Assembly: GCF_015352425.1 (NCBI RefSeq) | Contig: NZ_JADKNH010000017.1 | Coordinates: 1 to 64,000 of the forward strand | DNA length: 64,000 bases | Reading direction: 5' to 3' | Source: Fusibacter ferrireducens | GTDB lineage: Bacteria; Bacillota; Clostridia; Peptostreptococcales; Acidaminobacteraceae | Shown: positions 53,774 to 62,130 of the stretch, in pieces | How positions within the stretch are numbered: the first letter of the stretch is position 1 | Layout: each line of letters starts with the position of its first letter | The notes under the pieces: generated by a model | What the model saw: the letters and a program-made list of their open reading frames with translations, nothing else | Databases searched by the model: none | Told to the model about the DNA's origin: nothing | Translations under genes and position numbers: made by a program

Positions 53774-55318
53774 ATGCCCGATTTAGATTTATCAAAATTC
53801 GAAAAAGTTGTAACCGTTCGAACAATTCAAAGAAAAGACTTTGAAGCTATTATCAATCTTCAAAAGTTATGTTTTCCTAATATGGACCCATGGACAATAC
53901 CAGAATTAGAAAGTCATTTAAATATTTTCCCTGAAGGACAAATTTGTGTGGAATTGGAGGATACTATCATAGGCTCTAGTTCAAGTTTGATTATCAATTT
54001 TGATGAATATAATGATCAGCATTCATGGGCTGAAATAACGGATAATGGTTATATCACAAATCATAACCCTGAAGGCCATAATCTATATGGTATTGAAGTG
54101 ATGGTTCATCCAGATTATAGAAATATGAAAATTGGGAAAAGGCTTTATCAAGCGCGTCAAGAACTTGCAGAGAAACTAAATTTAAAAAGCATTATTATCG
54201 GAGGGCGGATTCCTGGCTACGCTCAATATGCCGATAAAATGACGCCAAGAGAATATGTTAAAGAAGTCATTTCGCTTAATCTTTATGATCCCATATTGAC
54301 TTTTCAATTGAGCAGTGGGTTTGTTTTAAAGAGGATTATTAAGAAATACTTACCGGATGATCGTGCTTCGCTTCAATACGCCACACTGATGGAATGGAAT
54401 AACATAGAATACCAGTCAAATAGTAAACATCATTTCAAAACCGCTTATCCTGTGCGGATTTGTGTTATTCAATACATGATGAAAAAAATCAATTCCTTTG
54501 AAGAATTTGCACATCAATGTGAGTACTATGTAGATGTGGCGTCTAATTATAAATCTGATTTTGTGGTCTTCCCAGAAATATTTACCACGCAGTTGTTATC
54601 CTTTATGGATCAAGATACACCCAGCTTATCGGTTCGAAAATTGACAACTTTTACGGAGCAATATATTGAAATTTTCACACATTTTGCAGTGAGATATAAC
54701 GTCAACATCATCGGCGGGTCACATTTTGTTGAAGAAGATGGTAAGATCTATAATATTTCTTACCTCTTTAGACGAGATGGCACCATAGAAAAGCAATACA
54801 AATTACACATAACGCCTAATGAACAACAGTGGTGGGGGATTTCAACTGGGGACCAAATCAATGTTTTTGAGACAGATTGCGGCAAAATTGCGATATTGAT
54901 ATGCTATGATGTGGAATTCCCAGAACTGGCGCGTATCGTCACTGAAAAAGGTGCCAATATTATCTTTACACCGTTTTGTACAGATGAGCGACAAGGGTAT
55001 ATGCGTGTGCGGTATTGCGCTCAGGCGAGAGCGGTTGAAAATCAAGTTTATACGGTGATCGCAGGGACTGTGGGCAATTTGACGCATGTTGAAAACATGG
55101 ATATTCAATATGCCCAATCAGCCATTTTTACACCTTCAGACTTTTCGTTCCCAAGAGATGGTATCATGGCTGAATGTACTCCGAATCTGGAGATGGTAAT
55201 AGTAGGTGATCTTGATCTTGAATTATTGAAGCGTTCAAGGAAATCTGGAACCGTGACTCTATTAAAAAATAGAAGACATGACCTTTATGAAATCAAAGAG
55301 CGCAAGCTTAAGACATAA
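53774..55318 (+). CDS. GNAT acetyltransferase fused to carbon-nitrogen hydrolase (YhcX-like)
   Basis: A 514-residue two-domain protein. Residues 15 to about 215 form a GNAT domain (LYGIEVMVHPDYRNMKIGKRLYQARQELA is the acetyl-CoA loop). Residues 225-510 form a nitrilase-superfamily amidohydrolase with the Glu-Lys-Cys triad: VVFPEIF, KQYKLHITPNE and ILICYDVEFPEL. This fusion is known from Bacillus YhcX and relatives; the reaction is not established, but acetylation coupled to amide hydrolysis of a metabolite is plausible. AAGGAGG sits just before the ATG. Monocistronic. Confidence 0.9.
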   Translation: MPDLDLSKFEKVVTVRTIQRKDFEAIINLQKLCFPNMDPWTIPELESHLNIFPEGQICVELEDTIIGSSSSLIINFDEYNDQHSWAEITDNGYITNHNPEGHNLYGIEVMVHPDYRNMKIGKRLYQARQELAEKLNLKSIIIGGRIPGYAQYADKMTPREYVKEVISLNLYDPILTFQLSSGFVLKRIIKKYLPDDRASLQYATLMEWNNIEYQSNSKHHFKTAYPVRICVIQYMMKKINSFEEFAHQCEYYVDVASNYKSDFVVFPEIFTTQLLSFMDQDTPSLSVRKLTTFTEQYIEIFTHFAVRYNVNIIGGSHFVEEDGKIYNISYLFRRDGTIEKQYKLHITPNEQQWWGISTGDQINVFETDCGKIAILICYDVEFPELARIVTEKGANIIFTPFCTDERQGYMRVRYCAQARAVENQVYTVIAGTVGNLTHVENMDIQYAQSAIFTPSDFSFPRDGIMAECTPNLEMVIVGDLDLELLKRSRKSGTVTLLKNRRHDLYEIKERKLKT

Positions 55319-55353
55319 TGAAAATGTTTTCAAGAGGCTTTCGCGAAAGATTT

Positions 55354-55866
55354 TCACTTGGCTCTGTATCGACGCATTTTTATTAGGTTATTACATTTGC
55401 TTGAACAGAATTTCTTGCTTTTGTTTTTACTGTGGTCTATAAAATAGTACTGACATTCATCATTAGAACATGTTTTTACATGTTCTATTTTGTTTTCAGA
55501 AAAAAGGCGGATAAGATCTTGAGCGATTTCGCTGAGCAGTTGATTTTCATAATCGGATACGCAAAACCAACTTGAAGACATGATACCATCCTTGTATGAA
55601 ATTTTAGGGTGATAGATTGCTTTGGAGAGGTATTCATCAAGTTGTTCACGTTGTAGTTCAGAAATTTCACCTGTGGACAGGATTTCTAAAAGCAGTGTCC
55701 TAAGTGTGAGTAACTGCTCTATAAAGCTAGCCTTTAGTGGTATTTCCAGTGTCGAATCCTCGGTTAAAAAATGCTCTGTAAACCAACTTTGGTCGTAAAG
55801 TATTTCTCCCTGATTATTATTTTTAAACCAAACTGAATTGGCGAGATCGATGGCTTTATTATTCAA
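55354..55866 (-). CDS. ABATE/CGNR zinc-finger family protein with altered CGNR box
   Basis: A 170-residue protein. The N-terminal two thirds fit the ABATE (DUF1470) domain: IDLANSVWF at the start, LLTLRTLLLEIL in the middle. The C-terminal zinc finger reads C(S)NDEC, QYYFIDHSKNKSKKFCSSKC and NNLIKMRRYRAK; the four Zn ligands are kept but the usual CGNR is CNNL. Family members are presumed DNA-binding stress regulators. The start is TTG 55866-55864 with AGGAGG nine bases upstream on the minus strand; no ATG is available. Divergent from the arginase-fold gene. Confidence 0.8.
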   Translation of the reverse strand: MNNKAIDLANSVWFKNNNQGEILYDQSWFTEHFLTEDSTLEIPLKASFIEQLLTLRTLLLEILSTGEISELQREQLDEYLSKAIYHPKISYKDGIMSSSWFCVSDYENQLLSEIAQDLIRLFSENKIEHVKTCSNDECQYYFIDHSKNKSKKFCSSKCNNLIKMRRYRAK

Positions 55867-55973
55867 CGGCTGTAACCTCCTAAATATGGTATTGATAGTT
55901 ACGAAGAGATGTGATAAGCTTAAATTGATTGTAACACTTTAAATTGTATTTTACTAGTTTCGAGGAGGCTAAG

Positions 55974-56831
55974 ATGAAAATAAGACTTGCTGGAATACCA
56001 TCTAATGTAGGTGCGCTAAATACGGGCACAGAGTTAGGACCAAAATTTTTTAGAAATGCAAATTTAAGAGAGCAACTTGAAAAACATCATCAAGTTTTAG
56101 ATTTGGGTGATTTAGAAGTAGATAATGTATCTTTCAGACACAATATTGCACCTGTCAGAAATTGGCCTGCACCTAAGATACTATGGCAAAAAATTATCGA
56201 TCAAAAGACATGGTTTGTTGAAGATGAGTTGACATTGATACTTGGAGGAGGTTGCAGTACATTTACAGGTGTATTTATGAATTTTCATAATCAATATGGA
56301 GAGCGTGCTGAAATACTCTCCATAGATCATCACATTGATATGAAAATACCAGATCCAGAAGTCTGTATGGGCGCTACTGCTTACACACTGTGGTTTCTTA
56401 CTCATAAAAATAAATGGATTCAAAAACCGGCCCAGTTCAATAACGCTAAGATAACCTCTATGGGGTTTGATAAGAGCAATATTGATGACTCTTTTCCAAT
56501 AGAGGGAATCCATTTATTGGATAAAGAACTTGTTTTAGATCAAGGGCCAGCAAAAGTGGCTGAGGCTTATCATAGAGGGCTTGATAAAGATGCAAAAGTA
56601 ATTATTCATTTGGATTTAGATGTGATTAATCAAGCAGATCTGAGCAGTGTTTATATGCCAAGTCCAAAGGGGTTACCACTTGAGACGGTTACACAGTTGC
56701 TAAAGGCGGTTTGCAAAGATGAGAGAATTGCTGGCATGGTGATTACTGAATTTTCACCTAATGAAGCTCAAGGGGCTGTGGACGCTGAACGCGTTGTCCA
56801 TATGATCTGTTCTGCATTAGAAAATCGCTGA
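55974..56831 (+). CDS. Arginase/agmatinase-fold protein with altered metal site
   Basis: A 285-residue ureohydrolase-fold protein. IDHHIDMK supplies a DxHxD motif, IHLDLDVIN the second Asp pair, and a final ITEFSPN the Glu region. In classical enzymes the first motif is GGDHS; here it is LGGGCSTF, so the metal-binding His is Cys, and the third Asp of the DxDxxD motif is Asn. It may bind one metal, use another metal or be non-catalytic. Length is a little under the usual 300. The start is ATG 55974, after GAGGAGG; the TTG 30 bases upstream precedes that site. It may be co-regulated with the Crp/Fnr gene 80 bases downstream. Confidence 0.82.
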   Translation: MKIRLAGIPSNVGALNTGTELGPKFFRNANLREQLEKHHQVLDLGDLEVDNVSFRHNIAPVRNWPAPKILWQKIIDQKTWFVEDELTLILGGGCSTFTGVFMNFHNQYGERAEILSIDHHIDMKIPDPEVCMGATAYTLWFLTHKNKWIQKPAQFNNAKITSMGFDKSNIDDSFPIEGIHLLDKELVLDQGPAKVAEAYHRGLDKDAKVIIHLDLDVINQADLSSVYMPSPKGLPLETVTQLLKAVCKDERIAGMVITEFSPNEAQGAVDAERVVHMICSALENR

Positions 56832-56912
56832 TTTGAAAAAAGCTGAATCTGGTATACTATTCATATAAGCTTTATAAGATATACTCTGATAATGCGAAAG
56901 GATGTCATAGCG

Positions 56913-57500
56913 ATGGATAAAATGGATCAAAGTAAAGGGGTCTTAGTAGATGCATTAAAGGCATATACAGGTCTAAGTGATGAGCGCATTGCCAATATGC
57001 TGGACGAGGTGCCCATACAAGAGGTTTGCAAAGGCACTGTACTGTTAGAGCAAGGTGATATCCCAAGTCACAGCTATTATGTCATAAGTGGATTGATCAG
57101 ACAATATGTGACAGATGAAGAAGGAAAGGCAATTACAGTGGATTTCTATACGGAGGGACAACCCATTAATATGTTTAGTTTTCAAGATAATGAGGGCTGT
57201 TCAAGGTATAGCTTAGTTTGTTTAGAGAACTGTGTATTCGTAGATTGTACAGATGTGGATGAAGATTCCAAGGCGGAATCTCCAGAGATTAGTCATATGA
57301 AAAGACAGATGTTTGAAAAGCAATTTAGTGAATTGCAACAACATTATACCGCTCTTAAGCTAAAAACACCTCAAGAGCGGTATCAGCTTTTGTGTGAAGA
57401 ACGCCCTGAATTACTTCAAAGAGTGCCTCAAATACATCTAGCGAGTTACATTGGCGTTACACCAGAGACTTTTAGCCGGTTTAAAAAACGGATGAAGTAA
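56913..57500 (+). CDS. Crp/Fnr-family transcriptional regulator
   Basis: A 195-residue regulator. An N-terminal cyclic-nucleotide-binding beta-barrel (CKGTVLLEQGDIPSHSYYVISGLIRQYVTDEEGKAITVDFYTEGQ) leads to a compact C-terminal HTH: LQRVPQIHLASYIGVTPETFSRFKKRM. No N-terminal Cys cluster of Fnr type is present. The ligand is unknown. The start is placed at ATG 56913 with AAAGGA upstream; ATG 56892 is possible. It ends six bases before the convergent DUF4386 gene. Confidence 0.86.
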   Translation: MDKMDQSKGVLVDALKAYTGLSDERIANMLDEVPIQEVCKGTVLLEQGDIPSHSYYVISGLIRQYVTDEEGKAITVDFYTEGQPINMFSFQDNEGCSRYSLVCLENCVFVDCTDVDEDSKAESPEISHMKRQMFEKQFSELQQHYTALKLKTPQERYQLLCEERPELLQRVPQIHLASYIGVTPETFSRFKKRMK

Positions 57501-57506
57501 ATCTAA

Positions 57507-58109
57507 TTAGGGTTTATTAAAGCCTTTAACCATTAACCAAAGGGGAAATACGAGTTCGAATATTGCACCAGGACCAAATAACCACAAGGGTGCTATCATC
57601 GATAACGGCAAAAGATTAATACTTGCGTATACACAGAGTGCAGCATAACCGATAACGCCTAATAGAAAGAGCCAATGAGGTCCTAATTTGTCTTTCATGA
57701 GTGCTAAAAAGAAAATAGTACTGTAAATGCTAAGGCTCAACATGGCAATGTTGAAGAGGGCTTGATGTAAATAGAAGGGGGCGATATAACTTTGTAGAAA
57801 AGACAAAGTGCCTACCAATAGTAGTGTGCCTTCAACAAACCTAGAAATTAGATACCCCAAGACCAGATTTTTATTGAATTGTTTGAGTCTAAGGTAAAAC
57901 ATAAAGCCAATGGTAATAACACTTACAGAGTTTATAAGTTCAAGAACTGCGCCTATGGTGAGTGAAGTTGTAATCGTGGTAGAAATGCTTTTGATTTGAG
58001 GGAGTTGACTTTCAACTAGAGCATTCCCGATTGAATAAGAGATTGTCGCAAGAATAAAACCAATCCCTGCGATGATTTCATATCTTCTAAATGGTTTAAG
58101 TTTATTCAT
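57507..58109 (-). CDS. DUF4386-family membrane protein
   Basis: A 200-residue protein with six predicted helices (GIGFILATISYSIGNAL, IGAVLELINSVSVITIGFMFYLRL, RFVEGTLLLVGTLSFL and others), the RFVEGTLL motif being typical of DUF4386. The function is unknown. AGGAGT precedes the ATG on the minus strand. Confidence 0.82.
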   Translation of the reverse strand: MNKLKPFRRYEIIAGIGFILATISYSIGNALVESQLPQIKSISTTITTSLTIGAVLELINSVSVITIGFMFYLRLKQFNKNLVLGYLISRFVEGTLLLVGTLSFLQSYIAPFYLHQALFNIAMLSLSIYSTIFFLALMKDKLGPHWLFLLGVIGYAALCVYASINLLPLSMIAPLWLFGPGAIFELVFPLWLMVKGFNKP

Positions 58110-58204
58110 AAGTAACTCCTTTCCTTTTTATAAATTATAACTTGAAATCTATAAAGGTGCATTGATTCAAATCAAGTTTGATAACGAAGGCTTATGAAAT
58201 ATTT

Positions 58205-58354
58205 TTACCCTTTTCGGATCTTATGGATGAGCCATACAAGACCGCCGACAACCAAGATAATCACAAGGATAGGCAATACGATTAGAAAAAAGAGATAACT
58301 GTAAGATTTATTCCAATCACCTTTTAGTTTGTCTAGAGAGGTGATTTTTTATGC
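58205..58354 (-). pseudogene. Truncated C-terminal copy of the 62131-63558 membrane protein gene
   Basis: On the minus strand this reads KITSLDKLKGDWNKSYSYLF, FLIVLPILVII and LVWLIHKIRKG then stop. The intact gene ends KVTALDKLKGKWSRSYSYIF, FLIVLPILVIV, LMWIIHKIRKR. An upstream GAA codon is TAA here (58351-58349), and similarity fades beyond about 58355. A 34-base block is identical in the two copies (58260-58293 and 62186-62219). Both copies have the same orientation and bracket the sigma-54 cassette. Confidence 0.9.
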
Positions 58355-58532
58355 TGACATTTTTTTCGATTAATTTCATATAGATTTTACTTCCTTGTTC
58401 GCTTAACTTGATTACATCAAAGTAAATCAGAAAATGACATGCACATCAATAGAGCTCTTTTAAATTTACCAATTTTAAATATTACCTTGATTTGAATTTC
58501 TAAATATGAAAAAATGGATGTAATATATTGCT

Positions 58533-58544
58533 GCAAAATTTTGC
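58533..58544. promoter_or_regulatory. Palindrome upstream of the sigma-54 activator gene
   Basis: GCAAAATTTTGC is a perfect 12-base palindrome ending 18 bases before the GTG start. Similar TGC-A-rich-TGC sites occur upstream of the -24/-12 promoter (59850-59895), so it may be an activator binding site used for self-regulation. Confidence 0.5.
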
Positions 58545-58562
58545 GTGAGAGGAGAACTGTCA

Positions 58563-59834
58563 GTGGATAAACACAAAAAAAGCTATACAATTACTGAAAT
58601 GTTTGAAATAGCGGAGCCAATATTGAAGGCCACATCGGATGCAATCTGTGCAATCGATGAAAAGGGCAATCGAATTTATGCGAATGCGCTATATGAGACG
58701 ATGCTTAAACGCGGAAATACTGAATTAGTTGCAGATTCTAAAGATATCTATATAGCGGGAAATAAAAAAGCGACAGTGGTGGTTTATCACGACATCTCTG
58801 AAGTGAACAGATTAAGACGTGAGTTGGATAAGCTGAATCAGAAACTGCGCAAAGTTGAAACTAAGATTACTTTTAGAGATATTATAGGGAAAAATAAGGC
58901 ACTTCAAAAAGTGATTTCTACTGCTAAGGTGGCAGCAGGCACACCTGCAACGATAATGATTCGTGGAGAAAGTGGCACAGGGAAAGAAATTTTTGCCAAT
59001 GCGATTCATAACGCCAGCCCAAGGAGAAATGAAAAATTTGTAAAGATTAATTGTTCTTCTATACCTGAAGAACTTCTTGAAAGTGAATTGTTTGGCTATA
59101 AAGAAGGGGCCTTTACCGGTGCTCAACGCGGTGGGAAACGCGGTCTGTTTTATGAGGCAAATCATGGCACTTTATTTCTTGATGAAATTGGGGATGTCTC
59201 GGCAAGAATGCAGGTAAAATTGCTCCGAACTTTACAGGAAAAAGAGATCATGCCAATCGGAAGCACAGAAGCGATAAGTATAAATGTTAGAATTATCTGT
59301 GCAACCAATAAACCACTTGAGGCAATGTTAGAATCAGGAGAATTCCGCGAAGATTTGTATTATAGGCTCAATGTTTTTCCTTTGGCGATTCCACCGCTTC
59401 GCGAAAGAAAAGAAGACATTGCCGATGTGAGTCGGTATATTATTAACAAATATAATGATTTCTATGAAAGAAACGTACAGAATATTGACGCAAATGTTAT
59501 AAAAGAGTTACAGAAAAGAGACTGGCCTGGAAATGTGAGAGAACTTGAAAATGTATTATCACGTGCATTGATTAATTTAGATCCAGATGAAGTAAACCTT
59601 ACAAGCGAAGATGTCCGCGCTGCAATTGGGGAAAAAACAGAATTAAAAAAGCAAACGATCGAAGATAAATTGGATGATTTTCCCTTGCAAATAAATGAGG
59701 CCATAAAAATGACGGAGTTACACTGCATAAAAAGAGCCTTAAATAGGTGTGATGGCGACAAGAATAGGGCAGCTGTGGATCTCGGAATACCGGTTAGGAC
59801 TCTCTATTATAAATGCAAAAAGTTAGGGCTATAA
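58563..59834 (+). CDS. Sigma-54-dependent transcriptional activator with PAS-like sensor
   Basis: A 423-residue enhancer-binding protein. Residues 10 to about 90 form a PAS-like sensor (EPILKATSDAICAIDEKGNRIYANALYETML). The AAA+ domain (about 110-340) has Walker A GESGTGKE, the sigma-54 loop GAFTGA, Walker B GTLFLDEIGD and RERKEDI. The C-terminus is a Fis-type HTH: ALNRCDGDKNRAAVDLGIPVRTLYYKCKKLGL. It activates sigma-54 RNA polymerase by ATP hydrolysis. The start is GTG 58563, after AGAGGAGA; the earlier in-frame GTG at 58545 precedes that site. The likely target is the operon at 60012-61940. Confidence 0.93.
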   Translation: MDKHKKSYTITEMFEIAEPILKATSDAICAIDEKGNRIYANALYETMLKRGNTELVADSKDIYIAGNKKATVVVYHDISEVNRLRRELDKLNQKLRKVETKITFRDIIGKNKALQKVISTAKVAAGTPATIMIRGESGTGKEIFANAIHNASPRRNEKFVKINCSSIPEELLESELFGYKEGAFTGAQRGGKRGLFYEANHGTLFLDEIGDVSARMQVKLLRTLQEKEIMPIGSTEAISINVRIICATNKPLEAMLESGEFREDLYYRLNVFPLAIPPLRERKEDIADVSRYIINKYNDFYERNVQNIDANVIKELQKRDWPGNVRELENVLSRALINLDPDEVNLTSEDVRAAIGEKTELKKQTIEDKLDDFPLQINEAIKMTELHCIKRALNRCDGDKNRAAVDLGIPVRTLYYKCKKLGL

Positions 59835-59849
59835 TGATGGTATAATTAT

Positions 59850-59895
59850 TTGCCAAAAGTTGCGAAAATGTTAAAAACTGCTGCAAAAAATTGCA
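59850..59895. promoter_or_regulatory. Candidate upstream activator sites
   Basis: TTGCCAAAAGTTGCG (59850-59864) and CTGCAAAAAATTGCA (59881-59895) are related TGC-(A/T)n-TGC dyads, about 100 and 65 bases before the -24/-12 promoter, the normal distance for sigma-54 enhancers. They resemble the palindrome at 58533. Confidence 0.5.
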
Positions 59896-59957
59896 AAAAT
59901 GAGTTGTGATAAAACTTGAGGTTGAATGAAAAACGAGAGATAAGGAGCTTTCCGTGT

Positions 59958-59973
59958 TGGCATGATAATTGCG
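59958..59973 (+). promoter_or_regulatory. Sigma-54 (-24/-12) promoter
   Basis: TGGCATGATAATTGCG contains GG and GC separated by exactly ten bases, matching the TGGCAC-N5-TTGC consensus. Transcription would start near 59984, before the isochorismatase-fold gene. Confidence 0.85.
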
Positions 59974-60011
59974 ATATATTTAATAAAAAAATACGCCTTA
60001 AGGAGAAGGAA

Positions 60012-60728
60012 ATGGATAATAACAAAGTTTTAGATGAATTTGTTGCAAATTATTATGGTGCATTAATCGACAGTGTGTATAAAGAGCCTGTTGATATTAC
60101 GCCTACGGAAACAGCGCTTATAATCATCGACGCGCAGAAATGTATTACAAAAGAGTATTTTGTTAAAGGTTACGAGGCAATGGGAATTGATGTTGAACCC
60201 ATGATGACTGCGCTTAATCAGTTGGAGGAAAATACAAATAGGGCGCTTTTCAATATCGAAAAAATCTTGAATAAATGTAGAGAAAAAGGTATTAGACCGT
60301 TTCATGTGAAAATCGAGTCCTATCTGCCTGGAGCTGAGGATACAGGAAGACTTCATGCTTCTGCTGGAATGTTTTATCCACCGAATACCATGACGACAGA
60401 ATTCTGTGATGAGGTAAAACCACTTGATGGTGAAATCATTTTAAAGAAAACCTGTTCAGGCATTCATGTGGGAACCCCAATTGACCGTATTTTGAGGAAT
60501 TTACATGTGAAAAATGTAATTGTTGTCGGCTTTTATACGGATCAGTGCGTAAGTACTTCTGTTAGAGATTTATCTGATTTGGGATATGCAGTTGACCTTA
60601 TTGAAGACGCAATGACTGCAATGAGTGAGGAAAGACATATAAAAGCTCTACAAGGTATTCAGAAAATCTATGCAAACTCGGAAACGACTCAAGAGTTGTT
60701 AGCAAGATTGGAAAATATAGAGTCATAG
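60012..60728 (+). CDS. Isochorismatase-family cysteine hydrolase
   Basis: A 238-residue protein of the isochorismatase/nicotinamidase superfamily. The catalytic triad appears as ALIIIDAQKC (Asp), IILKKTCSG (Lys) and YTDQCVSTSVRDLSDLGY (Cys). Members hydrolyse amide bonds, for example nicotinamide, N-carbamoyl compounds or ureido acids. The start is ATG 60012, six bases after AAGGAG; the frame is open upstream through the promoter by chance. It is 21 bases before the M20 gene in a sigma-54-driven operon, which suggests a two-step breakdown of an amide-bearing compound to release ammonium. Confidence 0.87.
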   Translation: MDNNKVLDEFVANYYGALIDSVYKEPVDITPTETALIIIDAQKCITKEYFVKGYEAMGIDVEPMMTALNQLEENTNRALFNIEKILNKCREKGIRPFHVKIESYLPGAEDTGRLHASAGMFYPPNTMTTEFCDEVKPLDGEIILKKTCSGIHVGTPIDRILRNLHVKNVIVVGFYTDQCVSTSVRDLSDLGYAVDLIEDAMTAMSEERHIKALQGIQKIYANSETTQELLARLENIES

Positions 60729-60749
60729 CAGATAAAGGAAGGATTTTTA

Positions 60750-61940
60750 ATGTTAGAGGGTAAACAATTTGAGCGTATGTATAAGGATGCTTTTGAAAAA
60801 GCGGTAGAATATAGGAGACATTTTCATCAGTATCCTGAGTTGAGTTTTGAAGAATTTGATACAGCTGAATATATTTCAAAAAAACTGTTGGACTTTGGGT
60901 ATGAAGTTTCCACAAAAATTGGAGGAACTGGTGTTGTAGCTGTTTTGGATACAGGTCGCTTTGGAGCTTCTATTGCTTTTCGTGCGGACATGGATGCGCT
61001 TCCAATTTTAGAAGAAACGGGTCTTCCTTTTGAATCAAAGAGGGTTGGGGTTATGCACGGATGTGGACATGATTGTCACATGGCAATTGTTCTCGCCACA
61101 GCAGAACTGCTATCAAAGGTTAAAGATCATCTTAGAGGTGTGATTAAATTTATCTTTCAGCCCGGGGAAGAGGCCAACGGTGGTGCAAAATGTATTATAA
61201 ACGATGGCGTACTTAAAAAGCCAAAGGTTGATGGTATCTTTGCACTGCATATGATGCCTGATATTCCGGTAGGGACAATTGCAGTAAAAGCAGGCTACAT
61301 GTCTGCGACTGATGATGAATTTTATATTAAAATTCATGGGATGGAGGCACATTCTTCTGAACCTCAAATAGGTGTCAATGCAATCGTAATCGCTTCTCAG
61401 ATTGTAAATGGATTGATGGGAATTATGGCAACCAATATCAGCCCTTATGACATAGCAACCTTCTCCATTTGCAAAATTTCAGGTGGTGAAGCTATTAATG
61501 TAATTCCTGATTATGTTGAAATGAGCGGTATGATCAGATGTGTAGAGAAGGAAAATAAATTGATTATTCGAGATAAAATGAAGTTGATCTCCGAGAGTAT
61601 AGCAAGTGCCATGGGCGGAAAGGCCAATGTCGAATTTATTTCTGGATTCCCGTCTGTAAACAACGATTCAAACCTCACACAAGATGTTATCCGTGCAGCA
61701 GAAAAGTCTCTTGAATCAAAAGAAGATGTCATCATAATTGAAAGACCACATCTTGGTTCAGAAGATTTTGCCTACTACCAGGAGGAAATACCTGGTGCGA
61801 TGTTTATGCTGGGTTGCAAGAATCCTGATGGCGAAACGGGAACGCTTCACACTTCGGTTCTCAACATAGATGAAAATGCTCTTAAGTATGGCATTAAAAT
61901 ATTTACAAATATTGCATTTGACTTATGTACAGATCAATAA
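60750..61940 (+). CDS. M20D amidohydrolase (hippurate/N-acyl-amino-acid hydrolase type)
   Basis: A 396-residue M20D enzyme. YRRHFHQYPELSFEEFDTAEYI is the N-terminal signature; metal-binding blocks are FRADMDALPILEETG, GVMHGCGHDCHMA, FIFQPGEEANGGAKCII, ALHMMPDIPVGT and HLGSEDFAYY, with the lid block GMEAHSSEPQIGVN. It cleaves acyl or aroyl groups from amino acids. It follows the isochorismatase gene in the same operon. It differs in type from the AbgAB-like pair at 37.8-40.6 kb. Confidence 0.9.
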   Translation: MLEGKQFERMYKDAFEKAVEYRRHFHQYPELSFEEFDTAEYISKKLLDFGYEVSTKIGGTGVVAVLDTGRFGASIAFRADMDALPILEETGLPFESKRVGVMHGCGHDCHMAIVLATAELLSKVKDHLRGVIKFIFQPGEEANGGAKCIINDGVLKKPKVDGIFALHMMPDIPVGTIAVKAGYMSATDDEFYIKIHGMEAHSSEPQIGVNAIVIASQIVNGLMGIMATNISPYDIATFSICKISGGEAINVIPDYVEMSGMIRCVEKENKLIIRDKMKLISESIASAMGGKANVEFISGFPSVNNDSNLTQDVIRAAEKSLESKEDVIIIERPHLGSEDFAYYQEEIPGAMFMLGCKNPDGETGTLHTSVLNIDENALKYGIKIFTNIAFDLCTDQ

Positions 61941-62056
61941 TAACGGTTACTTTCATAATGAAAAGATTACCTGTTTGGAAAGATAAATAATTTTCTCAAA
62001 TAAAGTCCAATTGCGTTAAATTAAACTTCAAATCAAACTTCAAATCAAATTAAAAT

Positions 62057-62111
62057 AAACTGACCTCATCTATTAGATTTAAAATCCATCAGATATCTGG
62101 TCAGTTTTTTT
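62057..62111. terminator. Terminator after the sigma-54 operon
   Basis: AAACTGACC (62057-62065) pairs with GGTCAGTTT (62099-62107), followed by a T-run. Just before it, AAACTTCAAATC occurs as a short tandem repeat (62024-62047). Confidence 0.78.
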
Positions 62112-62130
62112 ATGGCAAAAACATATTTGC

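Noticed and set aside
37822-61940. The three M20 genes as recent duplicates
   Set aside because: Motifs differ clearly (EYDALP, ELDSVI and RADMDALP versions), so they are different subfamilies, not recent copies.
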